Positions 52,328 through 63,150 of a stretch of 64,000 bases of DNA are shown piece after piece. The notes beneath the pieces were generated by a model. It worked only from the letters and a program-made list of their open reading frames with translations. It was not told the origin of the DNA and made no database searches. The position numbers and the translations under genes were made by a program. The stretch covers positions 62,001 through 126,000 of the forward strand of contig NZ_JACYXF010000010.1 in assembly GCF_015352985.1 (NCBI RefSeq). Reading direction: 5' to 3'. How positions within the stretch are numbered: the first letter of the stretch is position 1; each line of letters opens with the position of its first letter. The stretch is from Noviherbaspirillum malthae. Lineage in GTDB: Bacteria > Pseudomonadota > Gammaproteobacteria > Burkholderiales > Burkholderiaceae_D.

Positions 52328-55120
52328 ATGCAGCCCGATAACCCGGCCCGGATTCCGGACCCAGACCCGTTAGATACCGTGACTCCATCCCTTTTGACCA
52401 GCGACGTTGCTTCCAGGTTCTACTCCAGATGGCTCAATGCCGATCCGGTTCGTGCAGGCATGGTAACGGAGCTTGCCGGATTATCCATGAGCCCGGAGCT
52501 TTTTGCTCGCCTTTTACAAAAGGAAACAGCAGCCGGCATGCCCTTGCCGCGGGCGATGCGCCGCGTGCGCAATCTTGTGGTGGCCACCCTGATCGAACGC
52601 GACCTGAGCGGCCGCGCCGATCTTGCGGAAGTGCTCGCAACCATCAGCGCCTTCGCCGACTTCGCGGTACAGACGCATGTCAAGGCGCTCACCGCCGAGC
52701 TGCAGCAGGTTCACGGCGTGCCGATCGGCGCGGAGTCGGGCCAGCCGCAGGAAATGATCGTCATCGGCATGGGCAAGCTGGGCGGACATGAACTCAATGT
52801 CTCGTCGGACATCGACCTGATTTTCGTCTATCCCGAAAAGGGCGAGACGCAGGTCAGCTCGCCCGAACAGCGGCAGCTGTCCAACCATGAATTCTTCATC
52901 AAGCTCGGCAAGAAGCTGATCGGCGACCTCTCCGAGATCGCGGAGGACGGTTTCACTTTCCGGGTGGACATGGCACTGCGTCCGAACGGCGCCTCCGGTC
53001 CGCTGGCCGCGAGCCTGGCCATGGTGGAAGAGTACCTGCTGGTGCAGGGCCGGGAATGGGAGCGCTATGCCTGGGTCAAGGCGCGCGCGATCACCGGCAA
53101 TCCCGAAGACATCGCCGCGCTGGACCAGATCGTCCGCCCCTTCGTCTACCGGCGCTACCTCGACTTCGGTGCCATCGAAGCCCTGCGCAACATGCACGGC
53201 CAGATCCGCGCCGAAGTGAAGCGCCAGGAAGCGCGCCATCCGGGCCGCGCCAACAATGTGAAGCTCGGCCGCGGCGGCATCCGGGAAGTGGAGTTCCTGG
53301 CGCAGGTCTTTCAGCTGATCCGCGGCGGCCGCGATCCGGCGCTGCGCGACCGTTCCACCCGCGTTACCTTGAATACCCTTGCGGAAAAGAATCTGCTGTC
53401 GGCCGAGGAAGTCGCCCAGCTGCAGGAAGCCTATGCCTTTCTGCGAAACCTGGAGCACCGCCTGCAGTATGTCGATGATGCGCAGACCCACAACCTGCCG
53501 GCCGGGGAAGAGGATCAGCTGCGCATCGCGCGCATGATGGGCTGCGCGGATACCGAATCCATGCTGGCCCAGCTCGACGCCCACCGCGCGATCGTCGCCG
53601 GCCAGTTCGATGCCATTTTCGCGGACAAGAGCAGCGGCTCGCCGGCCACGCCGGAAAGCGAACAGGCCGTGTCGGTATCGCATGCGCTGTCGGAGAGCGA
53701 CGGCGGCGATGCCGTCCGCGCGCACCTGCGCACGCTGGGTTTCGAGGATCCGGCCTCGGCCGCGAAACGCCTGCAGGCGACAGCCCAGTCGCCCCGCCTG
53801 CAGTCGCTGCCGGAGGCCAGCCGCGGCAAGCTGATGGCGCTGGTCAATGCGGCGCTGCCCCTGATCGCAGCGACGGCCAACTCCCGCAACGACACGCTGG
53901 GCCGCCTGCTCGACTTCCTGGAAACCATCGCCCGCCGGGCCGCCTATCTCGCGCTGCTGACCGAATATCCGACCACCCTCGGCCGCGTCATCCGCATGAT
54001 GAATGCCAGCGACTGGGCGGCGAAGTACCTTACCCGCCATCCCATCCTGCTCGACGAGCTGCTCGACGACCGCAGCCTCAACGCCGCGCCCGACTGGCCG
54101 GCGTTCGAGCAGGAAGTGCAGCGTCAGCTTGCGGCGGCCGACGGCGACACCGAGCTGCAGATGAACGTGCTGCGCGACCTGCATCATGCGCAGCTGTTCC
54201 GCCTGCTGGCCCAGGATCTGGAAGGCGCGCTGACGGTCGAACGGCTGGCCGACCATTTGTCGGCGCTGGCTGACATCCTGGTGGGCGCCACGGTCGGCGC
54301 CGTGTGGCAATCCATTCACAACCGCCATCGCGAGGTGCCGCGCTTCGCCGTGATCGCCTACGGCAAGCTGGGCGGCAAGGAGCTGGGCTATGCCTCCGAC
54401 CTCGACGTCATTTTTCTGTTCGACGACGATGACCAGGAGGCGCCCGGACTGTACGCCAAGCTGGCGCAGCGCTTCATCACCTGGATGACCAGCCACACTC
54501 CATCGGGCATCCTGTTCGATATCGACGTGGCGCTGCGCCCGGACGGCGCCAGTGGGCTGATGGTGTCGCGGGTGGCCGCCTTCGAGAAATACCAGCTCGC
54601 CAATGCCTGGGTGTGGGAACACCAGGCGCTTACCCGCGCCCGCTTCTGCGCCGGCGATGCGGAAATCGGCAGCCGTTTCGAAGCCATCCGCGAAAAGGTG
54701 CTGCGCCAGCCGCGCGAGGAAAACAAGCTGCGGCGCGAAGTGGCCTCGATGCGCAAGAAGCTGCACGACGCGCATCCCAACCGGTCCGAGCAGTTCGACC
54801 TAAAGCACGATGCCGGCGGCATGATCGACATCGAGTTCATCGTGCAGTATCTGGTGCTGTGCCATGCCGCGACCTATCCTCAACTGACCGCGGACATCGG
54901 CAATATCGCCCTGCTCAAGCTCTGCGCCGAATTAGGCCTGATCGACAAGGCGCTGGCCGGCGACGTCGCCGACGCCTATCGCAAGCTGCGCAAGCTGCAG
55001 CACCAGATCCGCCTGCAGGGACATGAACGGGCGCGCGTCGATGTCGAAAAGATCCAGCTTGAGGCGGCCCGCGTCAGGGAACTGTGGGCGGCAACGCTCG
55101 GGCGCAGTCAGGAGATGTGA
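52328..55120 (+). CDS. glnE: Bifunctional glutamine synthetase adenylyltransferase/adenylyl-removing enzyme
   Basis: The 930-residue GlnE adenylylates glutamine synthetase when nitrogen is plentiful and removes AMP when it is scarce. Two nucleotidyltransferase halves are seen, the first with VIGMGKLGGHELNVSSDIDLIFVYPE (the GS...DxD pattern), the second with VIAYGKLGGKELGYASDLDVIFLFDDD. Between and after them lie conserved helical segments and PII-responsive elements (GGIREVEFLAQVFQL, GGMIDIEFIVQYLVL). The ATG at 52328 gives the family length. It is divergent from yhdP and has no nearby glnB or glnA. Confidence 0.96.
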   Translation: MQPDNPARIPDPDPLDTVTPSLLTSDVASRFYSRWLNADPVRAGMVTELAGLSMSPELFARLLQKETAAGMPLPRAMRRVRNLVVATLIERDLSGRADLAEVLATISAFADFAVQTHVKALTAELQQVHGVPIGAESGQPQEMIVIGMGKLGGHELNVSSDIDLIFVYPEKGETQVSSPEQRQLSNHEFFIKLGKKLIGDLSEIAEDGFTFRVDMALRPNGASGPLAASLAMVEEYLLVQGREWERYAWVKARAITGNPEDIAALDQIVRPFVYRRYLDFGAIEALRNMHGQIRAEVKRQEARHPGRANNVKLGRGGIREVEFLAQVFQLIRGGRDPALRDRSTRVTLNTLAEKNLLSAEEVAQLQEAYAFLRNLEHRLQYVDDAQTHNLPAGEEDQLRIARMMGCADTESMLAQLDAHRAIVAGQFDAIFADKSSGSPATPESEQAVSVSHALSESDGGDAVRAHLRTLGFEDPASAAKRLQATAQSPRLQSLPEASRGKLMALVNAALPLIAATANSRNDTLGRLLDFLETIARRAAYLALLTEYPTTLGRVIRMMNASDWAAKYLTRHPILLDELLDDRSLNAAPDWPAFEQEVQRQLAAADGDTELQMNVLRDLHHAQLFRLLAQDLEGALTVERLADHLSALADILVGATVGAVWQSIHNRHREVPRFAVIAYGKLGGKELGYASDLDVIFLFDDDDQEAPGLYAKLAQRFITWMTSHTPSGILFDIDVALRPDGASGLMVSRVAAFEKYQLANAWVWEHQALTRARFCAGDAEIGSRFEAIREKVLRQPREENKLRREVASMRKKLHDAHPNRSEQFDLKHDAGGMIDIEFIVQYLVLCHAATYPQLTADIGNIALLKLCAELGLIDKALAGDVADAYRKLRKLQHQIRLQGHERARVDVEKIQLEAARVRELWAATLGRSQEM

Positions 55121-55186
55121 TGTAGCGCCATGCCTGCGAAGCGGGATGCGGCGCCTCAGGCGCCGGCTATCAGACGGGGGAACAAC

Positions 55187-55474
55187 ATGGATCAACGCGA
55201 TTTTCTCAGGGCACTTTCCGATGAAGGTTTTTCGGAAGTGGTAACGGTCGAACGCGAACCGCACGGATTTCTCGATCTGCATACCCATCCGTTCGAGGCG
55301 AAGGCGCTCATCCTCAAGGGCGAGATCAGGCTGCGGGTCGGCGAAACGGAACGTATTTACCGCGCCGGCGATATATTTCACCTTTGCGCCAATGAACCTC
55401 ATTGGGAAGATTACGGCGACGAAGGCGTGACTTATCTCGTGGGCCGGAAAAGTCCGGACGCCGCGCAGGCTTAG
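55187..55474 (+). CDS. Small cupin-domain protein
   Basis: A 95-residue single-domain cupin. HTHPFEAKALILKGEIRLRVG (first conserved block, with HxH) and RAGDIFHLCANEPHWEDY (second block, with a final His) form the metal site. It sits 66 bases after glnE on the same strand. Its reaction or ligand is not known. The ATG at 55187 places the domain from about residue 15 on. Confidence 0.85.
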   Translation: MDQRDFLRALSDEGFSEVVTVEREPHGFLDLHTHPFEAKALILKGEIRLRVGETERIYRAGDIFHLCANEPHWEDYGDEGVTYLVGRKSPDAAQA

Positions 55475-55522
55475 CATGCCGCGGCAAGGCCCTGTCCAAG
55501 CCGCATCAAACTCCGCCGGGAG

Positions 55523-58500
55523 TCAGTGCGGAGGCTCTCCACTCTCATTCCGGGGCTCCAGCAGGCCCACGAGCCTTTCCAACTCCACCGGCTTGACCAG
55601 ATAGTGGTCGAATCCTGCCGCCAGGGCATTCCGCCTGTCCTGTTCCTGCCCATAGCCGGTGACCGCGATCAGCAGCGCATTCATGGTCTCCTTGCGGCTC
55701 TTGAGCATCCTTGCCAACTGAATGCCGTCGATCTCCGGCAGTCCGATGTCCAGAATGCATATCTCCGGCATTGCCTCTTGGGCGCGCTCGAAGGCCGGCA
55801 GCGATGCATGCTCGGTCATGACTTCGTGGCCCAGCGCGCCAAGATACATCGACAGCATGTGTGCAGCGTCGGCATTGTCGTCCACAATCAGGATGCGTCG
55901 TTTAACGATAGTATCCCTTGCCAACTGTCCGAACTGACCACCCTGCTCGCTCGGCTCCCGCTGCAGTCTCGGCAGGCTGACCATGAAACGGCTGCCCTTG
56001 CCAAGGCCGTCACTGCTGCAGGCCACGCTGCCGCCATGCAGTTCCGTCAGGCTCCGGACCAGCGCCAGACCGATGCCCAGCCCGCCCTGCGACCGGTCCG
56101 GCGTCCGGTCCGCCTGTGCGAACAAGTCGAATACCCGGGCCTGCATCTCCGGAACGATGCCGACGCCATTGTCTTCCACCAGCATCGTGAGCATTGAATC
56201 GTCGACTTGCACAGACAGGTGAATCCTGCCGCCATCGGGTGTATATTTCGCGGCGTTGTTGAGCAGGTTGGTCAGGATCTGCACCAACCGCTTCTGGTCG
56301 CCCATCACCTGGACAGGATCGGCGGCGATGTCCAGCGTCAGGCGGTGTCCCCTCGCCGCGATCAATGGCGTCACCTGCTCGACGGCATAGGTGACGATGC
56401 TCTTGAAATCCTGGGGACTCTTCGAGATGGTCGACAAGCCGCGTGTCACCCTCGAGACGTCGAGCAGATCATCCACCAGCGCGGTCAGATGCCTGACCTG
56501 GCGGTTGATGATGCGGCTGGTGTCCTTCAAGCGTTTGCCGTCGAGCTCGGTGATTTCCATGAGTTCCGCTGCGGCGCTGATGGGCGCCAGCGGATTGCGC
56601 AGCTCATGGGCAAGCATGGCCAGAAATTCGTCCTTGCGGTGGTTCGCCTCTCGGGCCGCCTCTTCACTCTGCCGCCGCTCGGTCACGTCGCGTGTCGTGC
56701 CGGCGATGGCTTCGACTTCACCGTCCGGGCCGAGCACCGGGACGAAGATGTAATCGTAGATGCGCCTTCCGAAAGTGCCGCTGAACGGCACGTCGCCCCG
56801 TATCGGTTTTCGGGTCGACTTGACCTGTTCGATTTCGCGGGAGTGCATTTCCGCATGCCAGGGCTCGTATCCCAGCTCGAGGCAATTCTTGCCGATGGCC
56901 TCGTCCCAAGTCTTGCCCCACATCTGCAGCAGCACTTCATTGGCATAGATGAAGCGATGGTCGAGGTCGAACACATAGGCCAGGTCGGGGCTGTTCGCGA
57001 GGAAGGTCTCGTAAAGCCGCCGCCGGCGCTCGGACTCGTCGACGACACGTGCCAATTCCTGTTCCACCATCTTCTGTTCGGTGATGTCGCGATAGATGAC
57101 GGCGATTCCCTCGTTATGCGGATAAGCAGATATGTCGAACCAGGTGGGGCGTCCGAAATAGTCATACAAATTGGTGAACCTGGACGCGACACGCTGCTCC
57201 ATGACTCGGCGCAGCTCCCTGCCCACCGGCATGTTTTCCGTATCGGGCCACAGCTCCCAGTGCGTGCGGCCGATGATGTCGGCCAGCGGCCGGCCATCCA
57301 TGCGCAGGCCCTCGGAATTGATTTGCAATACCCGGAATGCCGCATCGAACATGATGAAGCCATCCTTCATCGTCTCGAGAATCTGGTGGCTGCGCTGCTG
57401 TTCGAGATGAAGCTGCCTTTCCACCTGCTCTCTTTCGACGACGAGCGCAATCTGGCCTATGCAGATGTCGGTGATGCGCAGTTCCCGTTCGTCGGGCCGG
57501 TGCGGCTTGTCGAAGTACACGCTCAGTACGCCCAGCGGCTCGCCGCTGATGGTGTGAAACGGCGTGCTGTACAGCGCCCTGATGCCCTCGTCCCTTGCAA
57601 ACTGGCGATAGCTTTCATAGACCGGGTCGGTTTCGGTGTCGGCGATGATCACGCGCTTGCGCCTTTCGAATGCCACGCCGCAAGCGCCTTCGCCGACAGG
57701 AACATCGAGTAGCTGGGCGAGTGCATCCGGCCCCAGCCCGCGGCTCGCCTCCGTCACAAGCACATTGCGTTTCGGGTCGTGCAGGGAAATGATTCCCTTG
57801 CCGGATTGATGCAGGTCGGTGATCGCATTCAGGATGACCTCGAATTGGCCATGCCGCGTGCGGGCCTGAAACAATTCACTGCTCATGGCATGCAATCGCT
57901 GCCAGTCCAGGACCTGGCGCGCGAGATCGGCCTGCGACTTTTCCAGCGCCTCGTCGATCCGATCACGTTCCGAAGACAGCGCGGCCTCGGCGCGCTTCCT
58001 TACCTGCACCTCCTCGGAGAGTTCCCGGTTAAGCCTTTGCTGGCTCGCCTTGCTGACATGCTCGATCGTGACATCATTGCAAATGGCGAGCACGCCATGC
58101 ACGCCCGCTCCGTCTTCGATCGGACTGTAACCATAGGTCCACCAGACGTTTTCCCGAGCGCCGTGCCGCGTTACCGGAACGAGCGCGTCCTCATGCCAGG
58201 TGGCGCCGTTGCCGGACATGACCAGTTCGATTTCCGGACCGATGATGTGCCATACCTCGCCCCAGCAATCCTGTCCCGGCTGACCAAGCGCCGACGGATG
58301 CCGCTCCGGTCCCATGGTGGCGCGATAAGCATCGTTGTAGAACTGAAGCAGGCCCGGCCCCCACCAGATCAGCATGGGATGGTTGGAAGTGAGAATCAGG
58401 CGGACCGTGGTCTTGAGAAGGGACGGCCAGGCGTCGGGAATGCCTAGCGAAGTCGCGGCCCAGTCATGAGCGCGTATCAATGCGCCCATTTCTCCGCCGC

Positions 58501-58555
58501 CGGAAAGAAAGTCCCAGGGCGCTTTTACGCTTCTGCCTGCAGTCAGATTAGTCAA
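55523..58555 (-). CDS. Hybrid sensor histidine kinase (PAS-GAF-PAS-PAS-HisKA-HATPase-REC), soluble
   Basis: About 1010 residues with no membrane helix. A PAS-like N-terminal domain (MGALIRAHDWAATSLG...LIWWGPGLLQFYNDAYR) leads to a coiled coil, a GAF domain (about 220-360), two PAS domains (about 385-505 and 520-640) and HisKA (MLAHELRNP, H650). HATPase_c follows (NLLNNAAKYTPDG, GGLGIGLALV), then a C-terminal receiver (D936 in ILDIGLPEIDG). The start is uncertain. A TTG at 58555 keeps the APWDFLSGGGEM segment that homologues have; an ATG at 58489 begins at MGALIRAHDW. No cognate output regulator is adjacent. It lies downstream of the gap terminator and is probably transcribed alone. Confidence 0.85.
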   Translation of the reverse strand: MTNLTAGRSVKAPWDFLSGGGEMGALIRAHDWAATSLGIPDAWPSLLKTTVRLILTSNHPMLIWWGPGLLQFYNDAYRATMGPERHPSALGQPGQDCWGEVWHIIGPEIELVMSGNGATWHEDALVPVTRHGARENVWWTYGYSPIEDGAGVHGVLAICNDVTIEHVSKASQQRLNRELSEEVQVRKRAEAALSSERDRIDEALEKSQADLARQVLDWQRLHAMSSELFQARTRHGQFEVILNAITDLHQSGKGIISLHDPKRNVLVTEASRGLGPDALAQLLDVPVGEGACGVAFERRKRVIIADTETDPVYESYRQFARDEGIRALYSTPFHTISGEPLGVLSVYFDKPHRPDERELRITDICIGQIALVVEREQVERQLHLEQQRSHQILETMKDGFIMFDAAFRVLQINSEGLRMDGRPLADIIGRTHWELWPDTENMPVGRELRRVMEQRVASRFTNLYDYFGRPTWFDISAYPHNEGIAVIYRDITEQKMVEQELARVVDESERRRRLYETFLANSPDLAYVFDLDHRFIYANEVLLQMWGKTWDEAIGKNCLELGYEPWHAEMHSREIEQVKSTRKPIRGDVPFSGTFGRRIYDYIFVPVLGPDGEVEAIAGTTRDVTERRQSEEAAREANHRKDEFLAMLAHELRNPLAPISAAAELMEITELDGKRLKDTSRIINRQVRHLTALVDDLLDVSRVTRGLSTISKSPQDFKSIVTYAVEQVTPLIAARGHRLTLDIAADPVQVMGDQKRLVQILTNLLNNAAKYTPDGGRIHLSVQVDDSMLTMLVEDNGVGIVPEMQARVFDLFAQADRTPDRSQGGLGIGLALVRSLTELHGGSVACSSDGLGKGSRFMVSLPRLQREPSEQGGQFGQLARDTIVKRRILIVDDNADAAHMLSMYLGALGHEVMTEHASLPAFERAQEAMPEICILDIGLPEIDGIQLARMLKSRKETMNALLIAVTGYGQEQDRRNALAAGFDHYLVKPVELERLVGLLEPRNESGEPPH

Positions 58556-58690
58556 GATGAGCTTCTTTCGCCTGGAACCGGTTGCCTCCCGAAAGACCGC
58601 AGGAGTGCCGAAATTGTAACCGCAGATCGAAAAGGCATGTGCACCGCCGACTCCATCCGGATTACGGCATATGCCCGCTTCGACTACCGC

Positions 58691-58714
58691 AAAAAAAACC
58701 CCGCCGAAGCGGGG
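58691..58714 (-). terminator. Terminator after gap
   Basis: CCCCGC (58699-58704) and GCGGGG (58709-58714) pair around CGAA, and on the minus strand eight Ts (A-run 58691-58698) follow. It ends the tkt-gap transcript 39 bases past the gap stop. Confidence 0.9.
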
Positions 58715-58752
58715 TAGTTTTCCTGCAGCCTGAATCAGGCCGGGCCGAAACC

Positions 58753-59763
58753 TTACTTGGCCGACATCAGTGCCACGGTGGTATCGAGCATGCGGTTGGA
58801 GAAGCCCCACTCGTTGTCGTACCAGGACGAGACCTTCACCAGGCGGCCCGACACCTTGGTCAGCGTCGCATCGAAGTTGCTCGACGCCGGGTTGTGGTTG
58901 AAGTCCACCGACACCAGCGGATCGGTGTTGTAGGTCAGGATGCCCTTCAACGCGCCGTCGGCCGCTTCCTTCATGATCGCGTTGATTTCATCCACGGTCG
59001 TGTCGCGTGCCGCAACGAAGGACAGGTCGACGATGGACACGTTGATAGTCGGCACGCGGATCGCGAAACCGTCCAGCTTGCCGTTGAGTTCCGGCAGCAC
59101 CAGGCCGACCGCAGCGGCTGCGCCGGTCTTGGTCGGGATCATCGACTGGGTGGCGGAACGGGCGCGGCGCAGGTCTTCATGCATCACGTCGGTCAGCACC
59201 TGGTCGTTGGTGTAGGCATGAACGGTGGTCATCAGGCCGTTGACGACGCCGATCTTGTCGTGCAGCGGCTTGACCAGCGGCGCCAGGCAGTTGGTGGTGC
59301 AGGAAGCGTTGGAGATGACGGTATCCGTTGCCTTGAGCACGTTCTGGTTGACGCCGAACACGACGGTGGCATCGACATCCTTGCCGCCGGGAGCGGAGAT
59401 GATGACCTTCTTGGCGCCGCCTTTCAGGTGGGCCGATGCTTTTTCCTTGGTGGTGAAGAAGCCGGTGCACTCGAGCACGACGTCGACATTGAGCTCGCCC
59501 CACGGGATTTCGGCCGGGTTGCGCTGGGCGAAGACCTTGATCTTGTCGCCGTTGACGATCATGAAGTCGCCGTCGACTTCGACGGTGCCGGGGAACTTGC
59601 CATGGGCCGTGTCGTAGCGGGTCAGGTGGGCGTTGGACTGCGCATTGCCGAGGTCGTTGATGGCAACGATCTGGATGTCATTCTTTTTGCCGCCTTCGTA
59701 GTGGGCACGAAGGATGTTGCGGCCGATACGGCCATAGCCGTTGATTGCGACACGAATTGTCAT
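58753..59763 (-). CDS. gapA: Glyceraldehyde-3-phosphate dehydrogenase, type I
   Basis: A 336-residue NAD+-dependent glycolytic enzyme with [19 protein letters not shown] at the start, the catalytic [13 protein letters not shown] and the final [20 protein letters not shown]. The ATG at 59763 is 87 bases after the tkt stop; an upstream ATG at 59823 adds residues not seen in the family. tkt and gap form a conserved pair, and a terminator follows. Confidence 0.97.
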   Translation of the reverse strand: MTIRVAINGYGRIGRNILRAHYEGGKKNDIQIVAINDLGNAQSNAHLTRYDTAHGKFPGTVEVDGDFMIVNGDKIKVFAQRNPAEIPWGELNVDVVLECTGFFTTKEKASAHLKGGAKKVIISAPGGKDVDATVVFGVNQNVLKATDTVISNASCTTNCLAPLVKPLHDKIGVVNGLMTTVHAYTNDQVLTDVMHEDLRRARSATQSMIPTKTGAAAAVGLVLPELNGKLDGFAIRVPTINVSIVDLSFVAARDTTVDEINAIMKEAADGALKGILTYNTDPLVSVDFNHNPASSNFDATLTKVSGRLVKVSSWYDNEWGFSNRMLDTTVALMSAK

Positions 59764-59850
59764 GGTTTTCTCCTGAATGAAAGCACGGTAATCATTCAGC
59801 CCCCTCCCGCGCAGCGTCAGCATGCACGCAGGAGGGGCGCTGGGAATTCT

Positions 59851-61845
59851 TTACGCCAACACCGACTTCACCTTGGCCACGACGTTGTCGGTCGTGAAGC
59901 CGAAGTGCTTGAACAACACACCCGCCGGCGCGGATTCGCCGAAGCTGTCGATGCCGACCACGGCGCCTTCGAGCCCGACGTACTTGTACCAGAAGTCCGT
60001 CACGCCGGCCTCGATCGCCACGCGCGGCAAGCCCTTCGGCAGCACCGCAGCCTTGTAGGCAGCGTCCTGGCGGTCGAACACGTCGGTGCTCGGCATGGAC
60101 ACCACGCGCACCGCGATGCCCTGCTTGGCCAGTTCGTCGGCCGACTTGACGGCCAGCTCGACTTCCGAGCCGGTGGCGATCAGCACCGCCTTGGCATCGG
60201 CCGCATCGCGCAGCACATAGGCGCCGCGCTGGATATCGCCGATCTGCTGAGCGCTACGCTCCATGAACGGCAGGTTCTGGCGCGAGAAAATCAGCGTGCT
60301 CGGACCGTTGCGGCGCTTGACAGCTTCACGCCATGCCACCGCTGACTCCACGGTGTCGCACGGACGCCAGTTGTCCAGGTTCGGGATCAGGCGCAGGCTG
60401 GAGATGTGCTCGACCGACTGGTGGGTCGGGCCGTCTTCGCCGAGGCCGATCGAATCGTGGGTAAACACGAACAGCGAACGGATCTTCATCAGTGCCGCCA
60501 TGCGGATCGCATTGCGGCTGTAATCGGAAAACGTCAGGAAGGTCGCACCGAACGGCAGGTAACCGCCATGCAGCGTGATGCCGTTCATGATCGCGCTCAT
60601 GCCGAACTCGCGCACACCGTAGTTGATGTGATTGCCCGGCTGCTCGCTGCGCACCGCCACGCTTTCCTTCCAGTTTGTCAGGTTGGAACCGGTCAGGTCG
60701 GCAGAGCCGCCGATGAATTCCGGCAGCACCGGCGCCAGTGCCTGGATCGCATTCTGGCTGGCCTTGCGGGTGGCGATGGTTTCCTTCTTCTCGACGCAGC
60801 TTGCGATGTATGCATCCATCGCGGCATCCAGATTGCCGGGCAGCTCGCCTTTCATGCGGCGCAGCAGCTCGCCTGCCTGTTGCGGATAGCGCTCGTCGTA
60901 AGCCTTGAACAATGCATTCCATTCGTTTTCCAGTGCCTGGCCGGCGGCTTTCGCATCCCAGGCCGCATAGACGTCGGCCGGAATCTCGAAAGGCGCGTGC
61001 GACCACGCGATTGCTTCGCGCGTCGCGGCGATTTCCTTGTCGCCGAGCGCCGCGCCGTGCACCTTGTCGCTGCCCTGCATATTAGGCGCGCCTTTGCCGA
61101 TGACCGTCTTGCAGCAAATCAATGTTGGCCTGTCCGATGTCTTCGCTTTCGCAATGGCGGCGTCGACGGCGGCCACGTCATGGCCGTCGACATCGGGAAT
61201 GACGTTCCAGCCGTAGGCTTCGAAACGCTTCGGCGTATCGTCGGTGAACCAGCCGTCCACCTTGCCGTCGATGGAAATGCCGTTGTCGTCGTAGAGGGCG
61301 ATCAGCTTGTTCAGGCGCAGCGTGCCGGCCAGCGAACAGGCTTCGTGGGAAATGCCTTCCATCAGGCAGCCGTCGCCCATGAAGACATAGGTGTAATGGT
61401 CGACGATGTCGAAGCCGGGCTTGTTGAATTCGGCGGCCAGCAGCTTCTCGGCCAGCGCCATGCCGACGGCATTGGTGATGCCCTGGCCGAGAGGACCGGT
61501 GCTGGTCTCGACGCCTTCGGTGATTTCGAATTCGGGATGGCCGGGCGTCTTGGAATGCAGCTGACGGAAATTCTTGATCTCTTCCATCGACAGGTTGTAG
61601 CCGCTCAGGTGCAGCAGTGCATACTGCAGCATCGAGCCGTGGCCGTTGGAAAGCACAAAGCGGTCGCGGTTGATCCAGCGCGGATTCACCGGATTGTGGC
61701 GATGGTGCCTGGTCCAAAGGGCGACGGCAATTTCTGCCATGCCCATCGGCATGCCCGGGTGGCCGGAGTTTGCCTTTTGTACTGCGTCCATCGCCAATGC
61801 GCGGATCGCATTGGCCATCTTGTCGGTGGGGAGAGTGGAAGTCAT
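59851..61845 (-). CDS. tkt: Transketolase
   Basis: A 664-residue thiamine-diphosphate enzyme that moves two-carbon units between sugar phosphates in the pentose phosphate and Calvin pathways. The N-terminal substrate-binding residues ([16 protein letters not shown]), the ThDP/Mg motif [19 protein letters not shown] and the pyrimidine-domain Glu region ([21 protein letters not shown]) are visible. The ATG at 61845 matches the family start. gap follows in the same orientation. Confidence 0.97.
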   Translation of the reverse strand: MTSTLPTDKMANAIRALAMDAVQKANSGHPGMPMGMAEIAVALWTRHHRHNPVNPRWINRDRFVLSNGHGSMLQYALLHLSGYNLSMEEIKNFRQLHSKTPGHPEFEITEGVETSTGPLGQGITNAVGMALAEKLLAAEFNKPGFDIVDHYTYVFMGDGCLMEGISHEACSLAGTLRLNKLIALYDDNGISIDGKVDGWFTDDTPKRFEAYGWNVIPDVDGHDVAAVDAAIAKAKTSDRPTLICCKTVIGKGAPNMQGSDKVHGAALGDKEIAATREAIAWSHAPFEIPADVYAAWDAKAAGQALENEWNALFKAYDERYPQQAGELLRRMKGELPGNLDAAMDAYIASCVEKKETIATRKASQNAIQALAPVLPEFIGGSADLTGSNLTNWKESVAVRSEQPGNHINYGVREFGMSAIMNGITLHGGYLPFGATFLTFSDYSRNAIRMAALMKIRSLFVFTHDSIGLGEDGPTHQSVEHISSLRLIPNLDNWRPCDTVESAVAWREAVKRRNGPSTLIFSRQNLPFMERSAQQIGDIQRGAYVLRDAADAKAVLIATGSEVELAVKSADELAKQGIAVRVVSMPSTDVFDRQDAAYKAAVLPKGLPRVAIEAGVTDFWYKYVGLEGAVVGIDSFGESAPAGVLFKHFGFTTDNVVAKVKSVLA

Positions 61846-62262
61846 GTCAAATCAAGGTATGTGGCGGATCTTGGAGCGGCTCCGGCGCGGGATCGCCGCG
61901 GATCGCGGACTGTTTCTGCGCGGGATGGTGCAAAGCCCGTTATTTTACCAGACTGAGTCTGCCGCCATTAAAATCGGGGCTGCCCGATTTGCCAAACAGG
62001 CATGCGGCAGGAGATTCCCCCATGCAAGCAGCGTTCAAGTATGACAATACAATCGATGCTGGCTGCCCCGCGTGGTGTTTCGCCGCCGATAGCGCTAAAC
62101 GCTGTATGGGCAGCCTATCCTGACATAAGAGAAAGAACGCAAGAACGGAAAGAACAACAGCGCAAAGACAGGTTGGAACAATGTAGCAACCGGCAGTTGC
62201 AAACCTTCCGTCTCCGCTTTGTCCAACGCCTTCCATTACATTTATTCCCTGCAATCACAAAC
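61846..62262. promoter_or_regulatory. 417-base divergent region between tkt and rsmE
   Basis: Promoters for tkt (minus) and rsmE (plus) are expected. A purine-rich stretch with repeated AAGAACG/AAAGAAC words is near 62130-62160. No gene, tRNA or clear regulatory RNA is recognised, although a short open frame on the minus strand exists (see rejected items). Confidence 0.4.
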
Positions 62263-62988
62263 ATGCCCAGATTTTTTCTTCCGCAAGCCCTCGCCGTCGG
62301 CAGCCTGGTCTCGCTGCCCGACGCGATTTCCCATCACATTCATGTACTGCGCATGAATGTCGGCGACATGGTGACGCTGTTCAACGGTGAAGGCGGAGAG
62401 TATGCGGCAACGCTGTCCACGATCGAAAAACGCGGCGCCGTGGCGGAAGTGAAGACGTTTTCGCCGCGCGAGGCTGAATTGCCGTACGCGGTTACGCTGG
62501 CGCAGGGATTACCGGAAGGGTCCAAGATGGACTGGATCATCGAGAAAGCCGTCGAACTCGGTGCGACCGCCATTCAGCCGATTGCTGCACAACGTTGCGT
62601 GGTACGCCTGAACGCGGAGCGCGCGGAGAAAAAACTGCAGCACTGGCAGGGCATCATCGAGTCGGCCGCCGAACAGTGCGGCCGCAACCGCCTGCCCCAC
62701 CTGTGTGCGCCGGCGCCGTTCGGCGAATGGATAGGGCGCAAGGATCTGCATCGGCGCATCCTGCTGTCTCCGCGCGCCGAGCAGTCGCTGTCCGACTGGG
62801 CGAGACATCATCCGCCGCAGGCGATTTCGCTGATGATCGGGCCCGAGGGCGGATTCACCGAGCAGGAAGAAAACGCGGCGGCCAACCAAGGGGTGCTGCT
62901 TCTATCCATAGGGAAACGCGTACTGCGGACCGAAACCGCCGGGCTGGCCGCCTTGGCCGGCATCAATGCGGTGTGGGGCGAAATTTAA
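62263..62988 (+). CDS. rsmE: 16S rRNA (uracil-1498-N3)-methyltransferase RsmE
   Basis: A 241-residue SPOUT methyltransferase that methylates U1498 of 16S rRNA. The N-terminal PUA-like domain starts MPRFFLPQALAVG...HHIHVLRMNVGD. The knotted SPOUT domain shows EGSKMDWIIEKAVELGATAIQPI, SAEQCGRNRLP and LMIGPEGGFTEQEENAAANQG, ending with GKRVLRTETAGLAALAGI (the SAM-binding knot). The ATG at 62263 matches the family start. Confidence 0.95.
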   Translation: MPRFFLPQALAVGSLVSLPDAISHHIHVLRMNVGDMVTLFNGEGGEYAATLSTIEKRGAVAEVKTFSPREAELPYAVTLAQGLPEGSKMDWIIEKAVELGATAIQPIAAQRCVVRLNAERAEKKLQHWQGIIESAAEQCGRNRLPHLCAPAPFGEWIGRKDLHRRILLSPRAEQSLSDWARHHPPQAISLMIGPEGGFTEQEENAAANQGVLLLSIGKRVLRTETAGLAALAGINAVWGEI

Positions 62989-63150
62989 GCCGGCGCAATC
63001 CGGATGCGCCGCTGATTCCTGAAAATTTTTAGTGTTCCGGCGGAACTTTTCCGCCTTTAAACGGAGATCAAACTTCGGCTCGATTGCCACGCGCAAATCC
63101 TTCAATTGCCCTAAGGTGCTGCTTTATTCAATCTGCATCTGGAGGCACTC

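Noticed and set aside
61940..62254. Possible 104-residue membrane-like protein between tkt and rsmE
   Set aside because: It contains one hydrophobic stretch, but no Shine-Dalgarno or family resemblance, and overlaps the expected divergent promoters.
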